Assembly: GCF_008271695.1 (NCBI RefSeq)
Contig: NZ_VKKY01000001.1
Location: 1,730,589-1,794,588, forward strand
Source of the DNA: Rufibacter hautae
Lineage (GTDB): Bacteria > Bacteroidota > Bacteroidia > Cytophagales > Hymenobacteraceae
Direction: 5' to 3'
Length of the DNA stretch: 64,000 nucleotides
Shown here: one piece after another, positions 41,731 through 50,910 of the stretch
How the letters are laid out: each line of letters opens with the position of its first letter
Numbering within the stretch: position 1 is the first letter of the stretch
The notes under the pieces: model-generated
The model's input: only the letters and a program-made list of their open reading frames with translations
The model's database searches: none
What the model was told of the DNA's origin: nothing
Made by a program: the position numbers and the translations under genes

Positions 41731-43251
41731 CTAGGAAAGTTGGTTCACCGCTAGAATTTCCTCCAGGTACTCTCGGTTGTTAGCCAAACGCGGAACCTTG
41801 TGCTGGCCGCCCAGTTTGCCTTTGTGCTGAAGCCAGTTCAGGAAGGCGCCGGAAGGAGCCACCGTAATCAGCGGAGCCTGTAAGGCGAGGTCTTTCTGGC
41901 GCTTGGCATCGTAGTCTGAGTTCACGGTGCGCAGGGTCTGGTCCAGCACCTCGGTGAAACGCTCTATACTGGAAGGTTGCTGTGAGAATTCTATGACCCA
42001 TTGGTGCCCGCCCTTGCTCTTGCCTTCAAAGTACACGGGTGCGGCCGTAAAGTTGGTGATGGTGGCACCAGTAGCCTCACAGGCCTTGGTGATAGCCGTC
42101 TCGGCGTTCTCTACTACCACTTCTTCACCGAAGGCATTGATGAAGTGCTTGGTGCGGCCCGAGATTTTGATACGGTACGGCGCCAACGAGGTGAACTTCA
42201 CCGTATCACCAATCTTGTAGCGCCAGAGACCGGCATTTGTAGAGATGATGAGGGCGTAGTTCTTGCCCAATTCAACCTGATCTAAAGTCAGTACCTGTGG
42301 GTTTTCCTGGTCGGCTTCTTCCATGGGAATGAACTCATAGAAAACGCCGTAATCCAGCATCAGAAGCATCTCGTCTTTCAGGCTAGGCTCATCCTGTATC
42401 CCGAAGAACCCTTCTGAGGCATTGTACACCTCCAGGTAGTTCATCTTGTCGGTAGGAATGATCTGCCGGAACAGTTCGCGGTACGGCCCGAAAGCAACGG
42501 CACCATGGGTAAACAACTCCAGGTTGGGCCAGACCTCGGTGATGTCTTTTGCGCCTGTTTCCTCTAAAATGCGGTTTAAAAGCACATAGGTCCAGGTGGG
42601 CACGCCGGAGATGCTGGTCACGTTTTCTTTGACGGTGATCTCCACCATCTTCTCAATCTTCTCTTCCCATTTGTCCATGAGCGCCACTTTGAGCGGCGGC
42701 GTCCGCATGGCCTCGGCCCAAATAGGAAGGTTCTGCATGATCACCGCCGAGACATCGCCGCAGCGGGTATCTGAGTTGAACTCATTGGGATGGTGGCTAC
42801 CGCCGATGGAAAGTCCTTTGCCGGAGAAGACTTTGGTGTCTGGGTAGTTGTTCACGTAAATGGAAAGCATGTCTTTGCCTCCCTTGTAGTGACAGTCTTC
42901 CAGGGCCTCGGGGGTAACGGGGATGAACTTGCTGCGAGCGTTGGTGGTCCCCGATGACTTGGCAAACCACTCTACTTTGCTAGGCCACAGCACATTCTGC
43001 TCCCCGCGCATCACGCGCTCAATGTACGGGTACAGGTCTTCGTAGGCACAGATAGGCACCCGTTCCTGGAACTCGCGCACGCTCAGTTGATCAGAATAGC
43101 CGTATTTCTGCCCCCATTCGGTATTACGGGCAGTGGAGATGAGGTTTGTGAACAATTCACTCTGTACATCATGCGGGTACTTCCGGAAAAGATCTATCTG
43201 GTGGATCCTCTTCTTCATTACCCACGTCACAAGCGAATTGATTATCTCCAC
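41731..43251 (-). CDS. GH3 auxin-responsive-promoter family protein (acyl-adenylate ligase fold)
   Basis: The 506-residue product matches bacterial GH3 proteins: 'TEWGQKYGYSD', 'FAKSSGTTNARSKFIPVTPEAL' near 105 (an ATP/phosphate-binding loop), 'YLEVYNASEGFFGIQDEP' near 275 (AMP-forming motif), and 'RYKIGDTVKFTSLAPYRIKISGRTKHFINAFGEEVV' near 345. Plant GH3 enzymes conjugate amino acids to hormones; the bacterial substrates are unknown and no hormone link is implied. The start is a GTG at 43251, because the family-typical 'IINSL..W..KKRIHQ' begins there and no ATG is in frame upstream. Confidence 0.88.
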   Translation of the reverse strand: MEIINSLVTWVMKKRIHQIDLFRKYPHDVQSELFTNLISTARNTEWGQKYGYSDQLSVREFQERVPICAYEDLYPYIERVMRGEQNVLWPSKVEWFAKSSGTTNARSKFIPVTPEALEDCHYKGGKDMLSIYVNNYPDTKVFSGKGLSIGGSHHPNEFNSDTRCGDVSAVIMQNLPIWAEAMRTPPLKVALMDKWEEKIEKMVEITVKENVTSISGVPTWTYVLLNRILEETGAKDITEVWPNLELFTHGAVAFGPYRELFRQIIPTDKMNYLEVYNASEGFFGIQDEPSLKDEMLLMLDYGVFYEFIPMEEADQENPQVLTLDQVELGKNYALIISTNAGLWRYKIGDTVKFTSLAPYRIKISGRTKHFINAFGEEVVVENAETAITKACEATGATITNFTAAPVYFEGKSKGGHQWVIEFSQQPSSIERFTEVLDQTLRTVNSDYDAKRQKDLALQAPLITVAPSGAFLNWLQHKGKLGGQHKVPRLANNREYLEEILAVNQLS

Positions 43252-43551
43252 TATCTAATTGTTGATGGTTAGTTGTTGATTGTTTTGACCTGCTTACGTT
43301 TTGAGGTTGTCATTAGTCACTTTGATGAGGCTATTGATCAAGAGAGGCAACCGCTGTAAGCGTTGGAATATGTGCTTGTACTGCTCTTCGGGAATTAAGT
43401 TTCTACCCAGCGATGTAAGCCAGGAAACCACCTATCTAGAGTAGAATTCTAATTGCAAGCGGTAACTACCTCAAAAAGAAGCTTTCCTTCTTTGCCCGCA
43501 AGATCCTTTCAGGATGACAAAAGAAGAACTCCGTTTGCAACCAACAATCAA
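43252..43551. other. Spacer between lptB and GH3 genes
   Basis: 300 bp with the 28-bp repeat at 43492-43519 and a fragment resembling a reversed family A arm near 43296-43312; no gene seen. Confidence 0.5.
43492..43519. repeat. Third copy of the 28-bp inner repeat
   Basis: TTGCCCGCAAGATCCTTTC then AGGATGACA; it matches the arms at 35159-35186 and 35220-35247 with few changes. Unlike those, it stands singly, with its own short AAGGAT-type symmetry. Confidence 0.65.
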
Positions 43552-44283
43552 CTAGACCTTTCGCTTCAGCTCAAAGTGCTTACCCAGGTATACGCGACGC
43601 ACCTGCTCATCGGCGGCTAACTCCTCGGCTGAGCCGGCTTTCAGAATTTTACCCTCAAAAAGCAGATAGGCGCGGTCTACGATGGAAAGCGTCTCGTTCA
43701 CGTTGTGGTCGGTGATGAGGATGCCGATGTTCTTGGTTTTTAGCTTGGCCACGATGGTCTGGATCTCCTCTACCGCAATGGGGTCTACCCCGGCAAACGG
43801 CTCATCCAGCAACACAAACGACGGGTCTACGGCCAGGGCACGGGCGATCTCAGTGCGGCGGCGTTCTCCCCCGGAGAGCACCACGCCTTTGTTTTTGCGC
43901 ACGTGCGTGAGCGAGAACTCCTCCAGCAACTCTTCTACCTTCTCGCGGCGCTCCTGCTTGCTCTTGTCCGTCATCTCTAGCACCGACATGATGTTCTCCT
44001 CCACCGTTAGGTCACGGAACACCGATGCCTCCTGCGCCAGGTAGCCTACGCCCCTTTTGGCCCGCCGGTACATAGGCAGTTGGGTGATGTCTTCCTGGTC
44101 CAGGAAAATACGTCCGGAGTTGGGTTTCACCAGCCCCACAATCATGTAGAAAGAAGTGGTTTTGCCGGCGCCGTTAGGGCCCAGCAGCCCTACAATCTCT
44201 CCTTGGTTTACCTCCACACTCACATCGTTAACTACCGTGCGAGACTTGTATTTTTTGAACAGGTTTTCAGAACGTAAAATCAT
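43552..44283 (-). CDS. lptB: LPS export ABC transporter ATP-binding protein
   Basis: It powers extraction of LPS from the inner membrane with LptFG and LptC. The 243-residue ATPase has Walker A '[21 protein letters not shown]' (near 33), the Q-loop region '[18 protein letters not shown]', signature '[19 protein letters not shown]' (near 135), Walker B '[19 protein letters not shown]', and the H-loop '[11 protein letters not shown]'. The LptB-specific wording is clear. lptC is in this window too, but 13 kb away in a different operon. Confidence 0.95.
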   Translation of the reverse strand: MILRSENLFKKYKSRTVVNDVSVEVNQGEIVGLLGPNGAGKTTSFYMIVGLVKPNSGRIFLDQEDITQLPMYRRAKRGVGYLAQEASVFRDLTVEENIMSVLEMTDKSKQERREKVEELLEEFSLTHVRKNKGVVLSGGERRRTEIARALAVDPSFVLLDEPFAGVDPIAVEEIQTIVAKLKTKNIGILITDHNVNETLSIVDRAYLLFEGKILKAGSAEELAADEQVRRVYLGKHFELKRKV

Positions 44284-44465
44284 TGCTTAAAATTAAGGAA
44301 TAAACCTTAGATGTGGTACGGTAACGCAAAAGAGCTGCCGCTACGTACGTGTAAAGAATTAGGTTATGCTTTGAAGTATAAACTTTCAAACAAAGTGATT
44401 GACTCATAGGGATATCTCTTGCGCAAGCTGTCTTTTAGCTGTAACTTATACCTCTTCTTTCACCC

Positions 44466-45236
44466 ATGCGTTTACAATCTATGTTCTCCTTCTTAAGGAA
44501 AGTTGCCCGTGGCTCTGGAGTGGCGGTTGCCTTATTTACTTTCTGCATGACCCTGCTGAGCGCAGGGTCTGGTCCGGCGTCGTTCCTGCACGGTATTGAC
44601 GTGTCAAGGTACCAGCGTGAGGTAAACTGGGAGCATGTAAAGGATTCCAATATCAATTTCGCCTTTATGAAAGCCACCGAGGGCGATTTCATGAAGGACC
44701 CTTACTTTGACCGCAACTGGGAGCTCAGCCGCCAGCACGGTATCAAACGGGGCGCTTACCATTACTATCAGCCGTGGGTGAGCGTAGACAAGCAAATAGC
44801 GCATTTCAAAAATACCGTGACCCTCCTGCCCGGCAATCTGGCCCCCGTACTGGATGTGGAAGCGTACGCCCATGAGATCTCCGATGCCAAGTTGCGCAGC
44901 GATATCCGCCAGTGGCTAACCGAGATTGAGAAGCACTACGGCGTAAAACCCATCATCTACAGCTACCAGAAGTTCTATGACCGCAAGCTCCGGGGTCACT
45001 TCCCGGATTACCATTTCTGGATTGCCCGTTACCAGAACGCAGAGCCTTCCATTCACCCCGGTGACAAAATGGTTTTCTGGCAGTACTCAGAAAGAGGCAT
45101 TGTGAAAGGCATTGACGCTCCGGTAGACGTGAACTGGTTCTACGGCGATTTAGAAGCCCTCGGTTCTCTCTGCGTTCCCGCCGCCACCCCAACTGCCACC
45201 CCTGCCGCTACTCAGGTCATGGCCCAGTCAAACTAG
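44466..45236 (+). CDS. GH25 lysozyme-like peptidoglycan hydrolase, exported
   Basis: The 256-residue product has an N-terminal membrane/signal segment ('SGVAVALFTFCMTLLSAGSG') and a GH25 barrel: 'LHGIDVSRYQREVNWEHVKDSNINFAFMKATEGDF', 'GIKRGAYHYYQPW', 'LAPVLDVEAY' and 'FWIARYQNAEPSIHPGDKMVFWQYSERG'. The catalytic acids would be Asp45, Asp130 and Glu132, all present. It should cut the MurNAc-GlcNAc bond, for cell-wall remodelling or against other bacteria. A threonine/alanine/proline-rich tail ends the protein. Confidence 0.9.
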   Translation: MRLQSMFSFLRKVARGSGVAVALFTFCMTLLSAGSGPASFLHGIDVSRYQREVNWEHVKDSNINFAFMKATEGDFMKDPYFDRNWELSRQHGIKRGAYHYYQPWVSVDKQIAHFKNTVTLLPGNLAPVLDVEAYAHEISDAKLRSDIRQWLTEIEKHYGVKPIIYSYQKFYDRKLRGHFPDYHFWIARYQNAEPSIHPGDKMVFWQYSERGIVKGIDAPVDVNWFYGDLEALGSLCVPAATPTATPAATQVMAQSN

Positions 45237-45322
45237 CTTTGGGGCTCTTTTCCAAGAATCATGGCTAAAACAGGATTTTCTGGCTTCATACCCGATAACC
45301 AAGCACTTACTCTAAGCACATA

Positions 45323-45360
45323 AAAAAGCCCATCCTCTTTTACAAAGGATGGGCTTTTTA
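45323..45360. terminator. Terminator between convergent GH25 and S9 peptidase genes
   Basis: AAAAAGCCCATCCT/AGGATGGGCTTTTT with a 9-nt loop; T-rich on both strands. Confidence 0.85.
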
Positions 45361-45390
45361 ACTGTTTTCAGAAAATCAGCCTAGAAACGG
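45361..45390 (-). repeat. Dispersed palindrome family A, reversed copy
   Basis: The minus strand reads CCGTTTCTAGGCTGATTTTC then TGAAAACAG, the plus consensus in reverse orientation; it abuts the terminator. Confidence 0.6.
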
Positions 45391-45391
45391 A

Positions 45392-48316
45392 TTATCTGAT
45401 AGTGGCAGGCTGCGTGACAGTTGGAGCAGTGGGTTGCTGCCCTGGCGTTGGCGTGGCAGTGGCAGGTTCCTCAATCAGTTCCAAACCGTATTCTTTGCCT
45501 TTCACTAGGATTGGTACGCCTTTCTTCATCCAGGCAGGTTCTGGGGCTCCTTTTAAGTAATGGTCAAAGAACTGCGACATGCGCACCGAGAGGTCTTTCC
45601 GGTTCTTGCGCTGCACCAGGTTATGGGCCTCTCCGTTGTACACCAGAAGCCAAACGGGCTTGTTCAACCGGCGCAGGGCCATGAACATCTCAATGCCCTG
45701 GTACCATGGCACGGCGCCGTCATTGTCGTTGGCCATCATCATGAGCGGCGTCTCCACCTTAGGCACGAAGAACAGCGGCGAGTTCTCAATGTACTGCATG
45801 GGTTTCTCCCACAGCGTCCCGCCGATGCGGCTTTGGGTGCGCTCATACTGGAACTGCCGGCTCATACCGCTCTCCCACCGGATTCCGCCGTAGGCGCTGG
45901 TCATGTTGCTCACCGGGGCTCCGGCCATGGCGGCTTTGAACATGTTGGTGCGCGTCACCAGATAGGCTACCTGGTAGCCGCCCCAGCTCTGTCCCTGCAA
46001 AGCCATGTTCTTCTCATCCACAAATCCCTTGGCTACCAGGCTCTGCACGCCCGGTATAATGCTGTGGTACGCGCTCTCGCCGGGATAGCCGTCTTTGTAG
46101 ATAATGTCCGGCACAAACACCAGGTAGCCTTGGCTCACGAACAACGGAATGTTGATGGTAGAGGCACTTGGCGCCGGCGCCCGGTAGTTGTGCAGGGTCT
46201 CCGCGTTGCGCTCATAGAAATACACCAGCATCGGGTACTTCTTCTTCGGATCGAAGTTCTCTGGCTTGAACAGGAGACCTTCCAGCGGCACGCCATCGTC
46301 TGAGCGCCAGTTGACCAGTTCCACGTTGCCCCACAGGTACTCGCTCTGCTGCGGATTGGCGTTGCTCACTTTCTGCGGCGCGTTGAAGCTAGTGTTGGTC
46401 ACCCATACATCTGAATACTCCCTGAAGTTGGCCCTCCGGAAGATCAGGCGGTCACTGTCTTTGGCTTTGCGCACGCTGGTGAAGCTGTACGGCTCCATGA
46501 ACACTTTCTGCGGTGCGCCCGTTTTCGTCACGTAATCGGTGAAGAAACCGGCGTCTTTGGTTTTCAGGTCCAGGGCGCGCAGCAGCAGTTTATCTTCTGA
46601 CGGCACCACTCGCTGACTAGGGTTCAGGCTCACATAGCGAAACTGCAGGTTGTTCTGCCGACCGTAACCATCGGTGATATTCACGGCAGCGGCTTTCCCG
46701 GATGGGTCCAGACGCCATACGTCGTAGCGGTCGTTCACCAGCAGGTACTGGTCGTCTTTGGTCCAGCCGGTGAGGCCGTATTCCTCCGGCAACGAGGGTA
46801 CATCATTCTGCTCATCGTAGAAAGCCACTTTCAACTTTTTGGTCAGGTTCACCGGGCTGCCGCCTTTCACAGCCATGGCTTTCCAGGAACTGTCCGAGGG
46901 CTCGTACCAGTACAGGTATTTGCCGGCCGGCGATAACCTAGGCGTACCGCGGGTGCCTTTCACAGCCAGCTTGCGGCTACCGTCTTTCAGGTCAATGAGC
47001 CAAGCATCCTGCCGCGAGGGGGTGTCGTAGCCCACGCTAAGGAGATAGTTCACGCTGCTGCTGCCTACGGCCACATCGGCGGTACGCCCCGGGTTCAGGG
47101 ACACATCTGGGATCTCCAGCGTAGCCAATTGCACCATCTTCTTGCCTTTGAGGTCATACACAGCCAGGAACGAGCGCTTCTGCTCACGGTCCAGTTGTTT
47201 CAGCTGCATGGGTTGGATCAACGGATCACGGTAGGTCCAGACGTCCAGGCTTACTTTGTCTTCCTCCAGCTTGGTGGTGTCTTTCTCGTACTGCGTAGGC
47301 CGCGGGAACGTCCCGAAGAACAGGCGATCGCCTTTGTCTGAGAAACCCAGTTGGGCGTGCTCGCTCACCATCCACTTGGCCGGCATGCCTTTGTAGGCGG
47401 TATCGGCAAGAACGCGGGCCCGGTTGTCTTTGGCGGTCCAGTGCAGCAAATGAAAGTAGCGGATGTCTTTGCCCGTGCTGTCTTTGCTGGACACAAAGGC
47501 CAGCTGCTCGCCAGCTTTGTCTGCCACCAGGTTCTTGTAGGTCACGCGACCACTATCCACCGGCATGGTTTTCCGCGCCGAGGTGTTGAAGACGAACAAC
47601 CCGTTCTTGCTTTTCGCCTCTTTGCCGGCTTGCACAAAGAACAGGTTGTTGCCTTTGTCTGAGAACAGGAAATCGGTGACGCGGTCAAAGCGGTACTCCT
47701 GACCCGTGGGCAAGTGGCGCAATACTAACTCAGAAGCATCTTCCTTTTTCCCGGTGCCGCCAGAAGGGGCTTTTGCGGTTGTTTTGGCGCCGGCCGGGGC
47801 TGCGGTTTTGGTAGTGTCTCTGGCTACTTTGGCAGCCAGCGGCGCCTCCATTTGGTAGGCCAGCCACTCGCCGTTCTGCTTGGGTAGTTTGTAGGATTTC
47901 ACCCGCGCCACGTACTGCGTGTTGCCTTTGGCCAGGTCTAGGATGGCCAGGGAATCTTTGGGCATTTCCTCAGGCTTCTTTTTCTTCAGTTTGGCCTGGC
48001 GGGTAGCGGCGTAAGTAGGTTTCACCTGGAAAATGGCGAAGCGGCTGTCAGAGGTAAACGCACTGCGGTACCCCCTCGGGAAGGTCTTGCCGGAGTTCTG
48101 GCTCAGGTCTCTTAAGTGCAGCACACCGTCGCCTTCCTGCGGATTCACGGCGTACAGCAGGTATTTCCCGTCGTTGGAGAGGGAATCGCCTTCCACGCTT
48201 TTCCACGAGTCATACACGTCATGGGTCAATACTTTTTTGGCGGGCGTCTGCGCCTGTGCCGTCAAAGCACCCGCGCTCAGTAAGAGCCCCGCCAAAAGAA
48301 TTCTGGGTTTCATCAT
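45392..48316 (-). CDS. S9 family prolyl-oligopeptidase-type peptidase, secreted
   Basis: The 974-residue product has a signal peptide ('ILLAGLLLSAGALTAQA'), a long N-terminal beta-propeller region (about 40-690, with an alanine/lysine-rich insert near 165-200) and a C-terminal alpha/beta hydrolase. The catalytic serine is in 'ALQGQSWGGYQVAYL', the aspartate in 'MMANDNDGAVPW' and the histidine in 'VYNGEAHNL'. It likely degrades peptides in the periplasm or outside. A proline/threonine tail ends it. ATGs at 48316 and 48313 are both possible; a TTG at 48319 is less likely. Confidence 0.92.
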   Translation of the reverse strand: MMKPRILLAGLLLSAGALTAQAQTPAKKVLTHDVYDSWKSVEGDSLSNDGKYLLYAVNPQEGDGVLHLRDLSQNSGKTFPRGYRSAFTSDSRFAIFQVKPTYAATRQAKLKKKKPEEMPKDSLAILDLAKGNTQYVARVKSYKLPKQNGEWLAYQMEAPLAAKVARDTTKTAAPAGAKTTAKAPSGGTGKKEDASELVLRHLPTGQEYRFDRVTDFLFSDKGNNLFFVQAGKEAKSKNGLFVFNTSARKTMPVDSGRVTYKNLVADKAGEQLAFVSSKDSTGKDIRYFHLLHWTAKDNRARVLADTAYKGMPAKWMVSEHAQLGFSDKGDRLFFGTFPRPTQYEKDTTKLEEDKVSLDVWTYRDPLIQPMQLKQLDREQKRSFLAVYDLKGKKMVQLATLEIPDVSLNPGRTADVAVGSSSVNYLLSVGYDTPSRQDAWLIDLKDGSRKLAVKGTRGTPRLSPAGKYLYWYEPSDSSWKAMAVKGGSPVNLTKKLKVAFYDEQNDVPSLPEEYGLTGWTKDDQYLLVNDRYDVWRLDPSGKAAAVNITDGYGRQNNLQFRYVSLNPSQRVVPSEDKLLLRALDLKTKDAGFFTDYVTKTGAPQKVFMEPYSFTSVRKAKDSDRLIFRRANFREYSDVWVTNTSFNAPQKVSNANPQQSEYLWGNVELVNWRSDDGVPLEGLLFKPENFDPKKKYPMLVYFYERNAETLHNYRAPAPSASTINIPLFVSQGYLVFVPDIIYKDGYPGESAYHSIIPGVQSLVAKGFVDEKNMALQGQSWGGYQVAYLVTRTNMFKAAMAGAPVSNMTSAYGGIRWESGMSRQFQYERTQSRIGGTLWEKPMQYIENSPLFFVPKVETPLMMMANDNDGAVPWYQGIEMFMALRRLNKPVWLLVYNGEAHNLVQRKNRKDLSVRMSQFFDHYLKGAPEPAWMKKGVPILVKGKEYGLELIEEPATATPTPGQQPTAPTVTQPATIR

Positions 48317-48404
48317 CAATAGAGCTTGTTTGTGTAGGATGGAAATCTAAAAATACACCATCTGCCCCTCACATGCGAACTTATCCACATCAAAATGCTG
48401 AATC

Positions 48405-48437
48405 TGACCTGATTTGCAGAAAATGGCCTTGAAATGG
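48405..48437 (+). repeat. Dispersed palindrome family A copy
   Basis: TGACCTGATTTGCAGAAAAT and GGCCTTGAAATGG. Confidence 0.55.
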
Positions 48438-48571
48438 GAACCCACCCCTACCCCTCCGAGGAGGGGATTTCCACATTGCGTCTGGTAGTAGGTGAGCCCT
48501 AGTTTGAGTTGTTGAAGATAACACCAACAACAGTGGATGAAAGTCCCCGAGCGTATGCGCAAATGGCAGAA

Positions 48572-48731
48572 AATGTAGGGGCAATCCCTTGTGGTTGCCC
48601 TAAACAGTAGGCACCATAATAGAGGCGTTTTATATAGGGATAAGCTACAAAGAGGAACAGTCAGTAAGAAAATCAATTGTTTAGATCAGTGCCAACGGCC
48701 AAGGGCAACCACAAGGGATTGCCCCTACATT
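48572..48731. repeat. 30-bp perfect inverted repeat pair with 100-bp spacer
   Basis: Arms 48572-48601 and 48702-48731 are exact reverse complements; each starts or ends with TGTAGGGGCAATCCC and contains GTGGTTGCCCT. Each arm is also internally semi-palindromic (GGGCAA/TTGCCC). The spacer carries no frame. The motif resembles a 'GTAGGGGC...GCCC' repeat known to me from several bacterial phyla. Confidence 0.8.
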
Positions 48732-48735
48732 CTTT

Positions 48736-48767
48736 GACTGCTTTTAGGAAAAACAGGCTTAAAATAC
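48736..48767 (+). repeat. Dispersed palindrome family A copy
   Basis: ACTGCTTTTAGGAAAAACAG and GCTTAAAATACC; it begins 5 bp after the 30-bp repeat arm. Confidence 0.55.
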
Positions 48768-48783
48768 CAGTAAGAGATTTTGA

Positions 48784-50493
48784 TTAACTCGCGAAGCGGA
48801 TGTCTTTGATGCGCAGTTGCAGGGTTACGTTGCCCCGGAAAACGTTCTCTTCTACGGCGTAGCAGACATCAAACGGAATGCCTTTCTGGATGCGCGGATA
48901 GTACTCGGCCATCCCGAAGGCGATGGCGTCAAAGAAGGTTTCGCCGTCCTGGGTGAGGCGAAGTTTGAGGTGGGCATCCCCTACCACGCGGGCCGAGCCG
49001 GTGTCGTATACGCAGGTGCTCATGAACACGGGCGCCATGTTGCCCGGTCCGAACGGCTCCATCTGTTTGAGGATGTTGAAGAACTTCTGGTTGATCTGGT
49101 GAAACTCCAGCGGACTATCGATCTCTACCATGGGCACTCGCTGCTCCTCCCGGATGGTTTGGGTCACGATTTGCTCAAAACGGGCCCTAAACGCCGGCAC
49201 GTTTTCCACAGGAAGCGTAAGCCCAGCGGCGTACATGTGCCCGCCGAACTGATCCAGCAGGTCTGAGCACGCCAGGATAGCCTGGTGCACATCAAACCCG
49301 TGCACGGAACGGGCCGAGCCGGTAGCCTTGCCGTTGGACTCCGTGAGGATGATGGTGGGCCGGTAGTATTTCTCAATGCAACGGGAGGCCACAATGCCCA
49401 CCACGCCTTTGTGCCAACTCTCCTTGAACAAGACCGTGGAGCGGGCGCTACGCAGGAAGTCATCGTCCTCAATCATCTGCAGGGCCTCTTTGGTGATGCT
49501 GGTGTCATGGCCGCGGCGCTCTGAGTTGGACACGTTGATCTTCTGCACCATGTCAAAAGCCTCTTCCTTCGTTTTGGCCAGCAGCATGGCCACTGAGCGC
49601 TTGGCATCGCCCATACGGCCGGCGGCGTTGATGCGCGGCGCAAACCCGAATACAATTTGGGTGATGTCCAGTTCACTGCGCAACTCGGCGAGTTCTTTCA
49701 AGGCGGTCAAGCCGGGGCGCAGGGGTGCGTTGTTCATGCGCTGCAACCCATGGTACGCCAGAATGCGGTTCTCACCGGTGATGGGTACAATATCGGCAGC
49801 GATGCTTACCACCACCAAGTCCAAGAGCTGGAACAGCGGTTCCTCGTCAAAGCCCTGCTGCTGGCAGAAGGCCTGCATGAACTTGAAGCCTACGCCGCAG
49901 CCGGCCAGTTCTTTGTAGGGGTACGGGCAATCGGCGCGTTTGGCGTCCAGCACGGCGATGGCTTGGGGCAGTTCTTCATCGGGCAAGTGGTGGTCGCAGA
50001 TGATGAAGTCCACGCCTTTGGTGTTGGCGTAGGCTACCTTGTCAATGGATTTCACACCGCAGTCCAGAGAGATAATCAGGCTGAAGCCATTCTCCTGGGC
50101 GTAGTCTATACCTTGGAACGACACCCCGTAGCCTTCTGAATAACGGTCTGGGATGTAGTATTCAATGCGGTTCTGGAAGAAAGGCTGCAGAAAACCGTAG
50201 ACCAACGCCACCGAGGTGGTGCCGTCCACGTCATAATCGCCGTAGATCAGGATACGCTCCTGGCGGTGCAGAGCGTCTACCAGCCGGTTCACGGCCTTGT
50301 CCATGTCTTTGAGCAGAAACGGGTCGTGGAGGTCTTCTAGCGAGGGACGGAAAAAGGCTTTGGCCTCGTCAAAGGTGCAAATCTCCCGTTGGCAGAGAAT
50401 AGCTGCCAATGCAGGAACCAGGTTCAGGCTTTGGGCTATATGCTGTACTTTTGCGGCGTCCGGCGCTTCCTTAACTACCCATCGTTTCTGCAT
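48784..50493 (-). CDS. recJ: Single-stranded-DNA-specific exonuclease RecJ
   Basis: A 5'-3' ssDNA exonuclease for recombination and mismatch repair. The 569-residue product has the DHH-family motifs: 'ILIYGDYDVDGTTSVALVYGFL' near 78, 'LIISLDCG' near 133, 'DFIICDHHLPDEELP' near 155, and the DHHA1 part with 'KGVVGIVASRCIEKYYRPTIILTES' and 'GGHMYAAGLTL'. Length and motif order are normal. A TATTTTTG -7 element (minus) at 50531-50538 lies 38 bp upstream. Confidence 0.95.
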   Translation of the reverse strand: MQKRWVVKEAPDAAKVQHIAQSLNLVPALAAILCQREICTFDEAKAFFRPSLEDLHDPFLLKDMDKAVNRLVDALHRQERILIYGDYDVDGTTSVALVYGFLQPFFQNRIEYYIPDRYSEGYGVSFQGIDYAQENGFSLIISLDCGVKSIDKVAYANTKGVDFIICDHHLPDEELPQAIAVLDAKRADCPYPYKELAGCGVGFKFMQAFCQQQGFDEEPLFQLLDLVVVSIAADIVPITGENRILAYHGLQRMNNAPLRPGLTALKELAELRSELDITQIVFGFAPRINAAGRMGDAKRSVAMLLAKTKEEAFDMVQKINVSNSERRGHDTSITKEALQMIEDDDFLRSARSTVLFKESWHKGVVGIVASRCIEKYYRPTIILTESNGKATGSARSVHGFDVHQAILACSDLLDQFGGHMYAAGLTLPVENVPAFRARFEQIVTQTIREEQRVPMVEIDSPLEFHQINQKFFNILKQMEPFGPGNMAPVFMSTCVYDTGSARVVGDAHLKLRLTQDGETFFDAIAFGMAEYYPRIQKGIPFDVCYAVEENVFRGNVTLQLRIKDIRFAS

Positions 50494-50530
50494 CGGCTGT
50501 TGCTGCGGCTTGGTCTGTGAAATGAGGTTG

Positions 50531-50538
50531 CAAAAATA
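50531..50538 (-). promoter_or_regulatory. -7 element of recJ
   Basis: The minus strand reads TATTTTTG, an exact TAnnTTTG; no -33 TTTG at the expected distance. Confidence 0.4.
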
Positions 50539-50620
50539 CGAAATCTGCGAGAGAACCGGGCACTCCTTTTGGCGGCTTCGTGTTTTTAAAAGCAGATCCT
50601 TTTCCCTTAGCTTTACGTGC

Positions 50621-50737
50621 GTGAAAAAACTGAAAGCCTTTTACCACAAATACAAAGACTACGGCCTGGTAGACGGGCTTATGTATCTGTCTTTTTTCCT
50701 GTTCCTAGCCATCCTGTTTATCTTCTTCCGGGATTAG
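50621..50737 (+). CDS. Small membrane protein (38 aa) with GTG start
   Basis: The product reads 'VKKLKAFYHKYKDYGLVDG' then 'LMYLSFFLFLAILFIFFRD', with the first residue translated as Met. A basic amphipathic N-terminus is followed by one membrane helix, a typical small inner-membrane protein. A TAGCTTTA close to the -7 consensus lies at 50608-50615, directly upstream. The longer in-frame ORF from 50297 overlaps recJ antisense and is not credible. I recall similar short proteins next to recJ in Cytophagales, but this was not checked. Confidence 0.65.
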   Translation: MKKLKAFYHKYKDYGLVDGLMYLSFFLFLAILFIFFRD

Positions 50738-50777
50738 CGTTTCCCTCCTGATTTCTGTAAAACAGGCCCAAAATGCT
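50737..50777 (+). repeat. Dispersed palindrome family A copy
   Basis: AGCGTTTCCCTCCTGATTTC (from 50736) and TGTAAAACAGGCCCAAAATGC; it touches the stop codon of the small membrane protein. Confidence 0.6.
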
Positions 50778-50910
50778 GGAATATCAAGGCGTTTCTCCTG
50801 CAAGTAAATCACTGCCTCTCAGGAAGAAAGAAATTCCGCAAAGCGCTGTTTCTTCGTCCATGGTTTTTCCGGGTGTTTTTCTACCTTAGGGCGCATAACG
50901 CGGTAAGGCT

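Larger units (their letters stand above)
48320..48783. other. Gene-free spacer with three repeats
   Basis: 464 bp holding two family A copies (48405-48437, 48736-48767) and the 30-bp inverted pair (48572-48731); no coding signal. Confidence 0.6.

Noticed and set aside
41731-43251. Auxin metabolism from the GH3 call
   Set aside because: The family name comes from plants; bacterial GH3 proteins have no shown hormone substrate and nothing nearby suggests one.
45247-45271. Extra family A copy after the GH25 gene
   Set aside because: TTTTCCAAGAATCATGGC with TAAAAC is suggestive but the arms do not pair and another copy lies 90 bp away.
45560-46303. Plus-strand frame of 247 codons
   Set aside because: Antisense to the catalytic domain of the S9 peptidase; no family resemblance.
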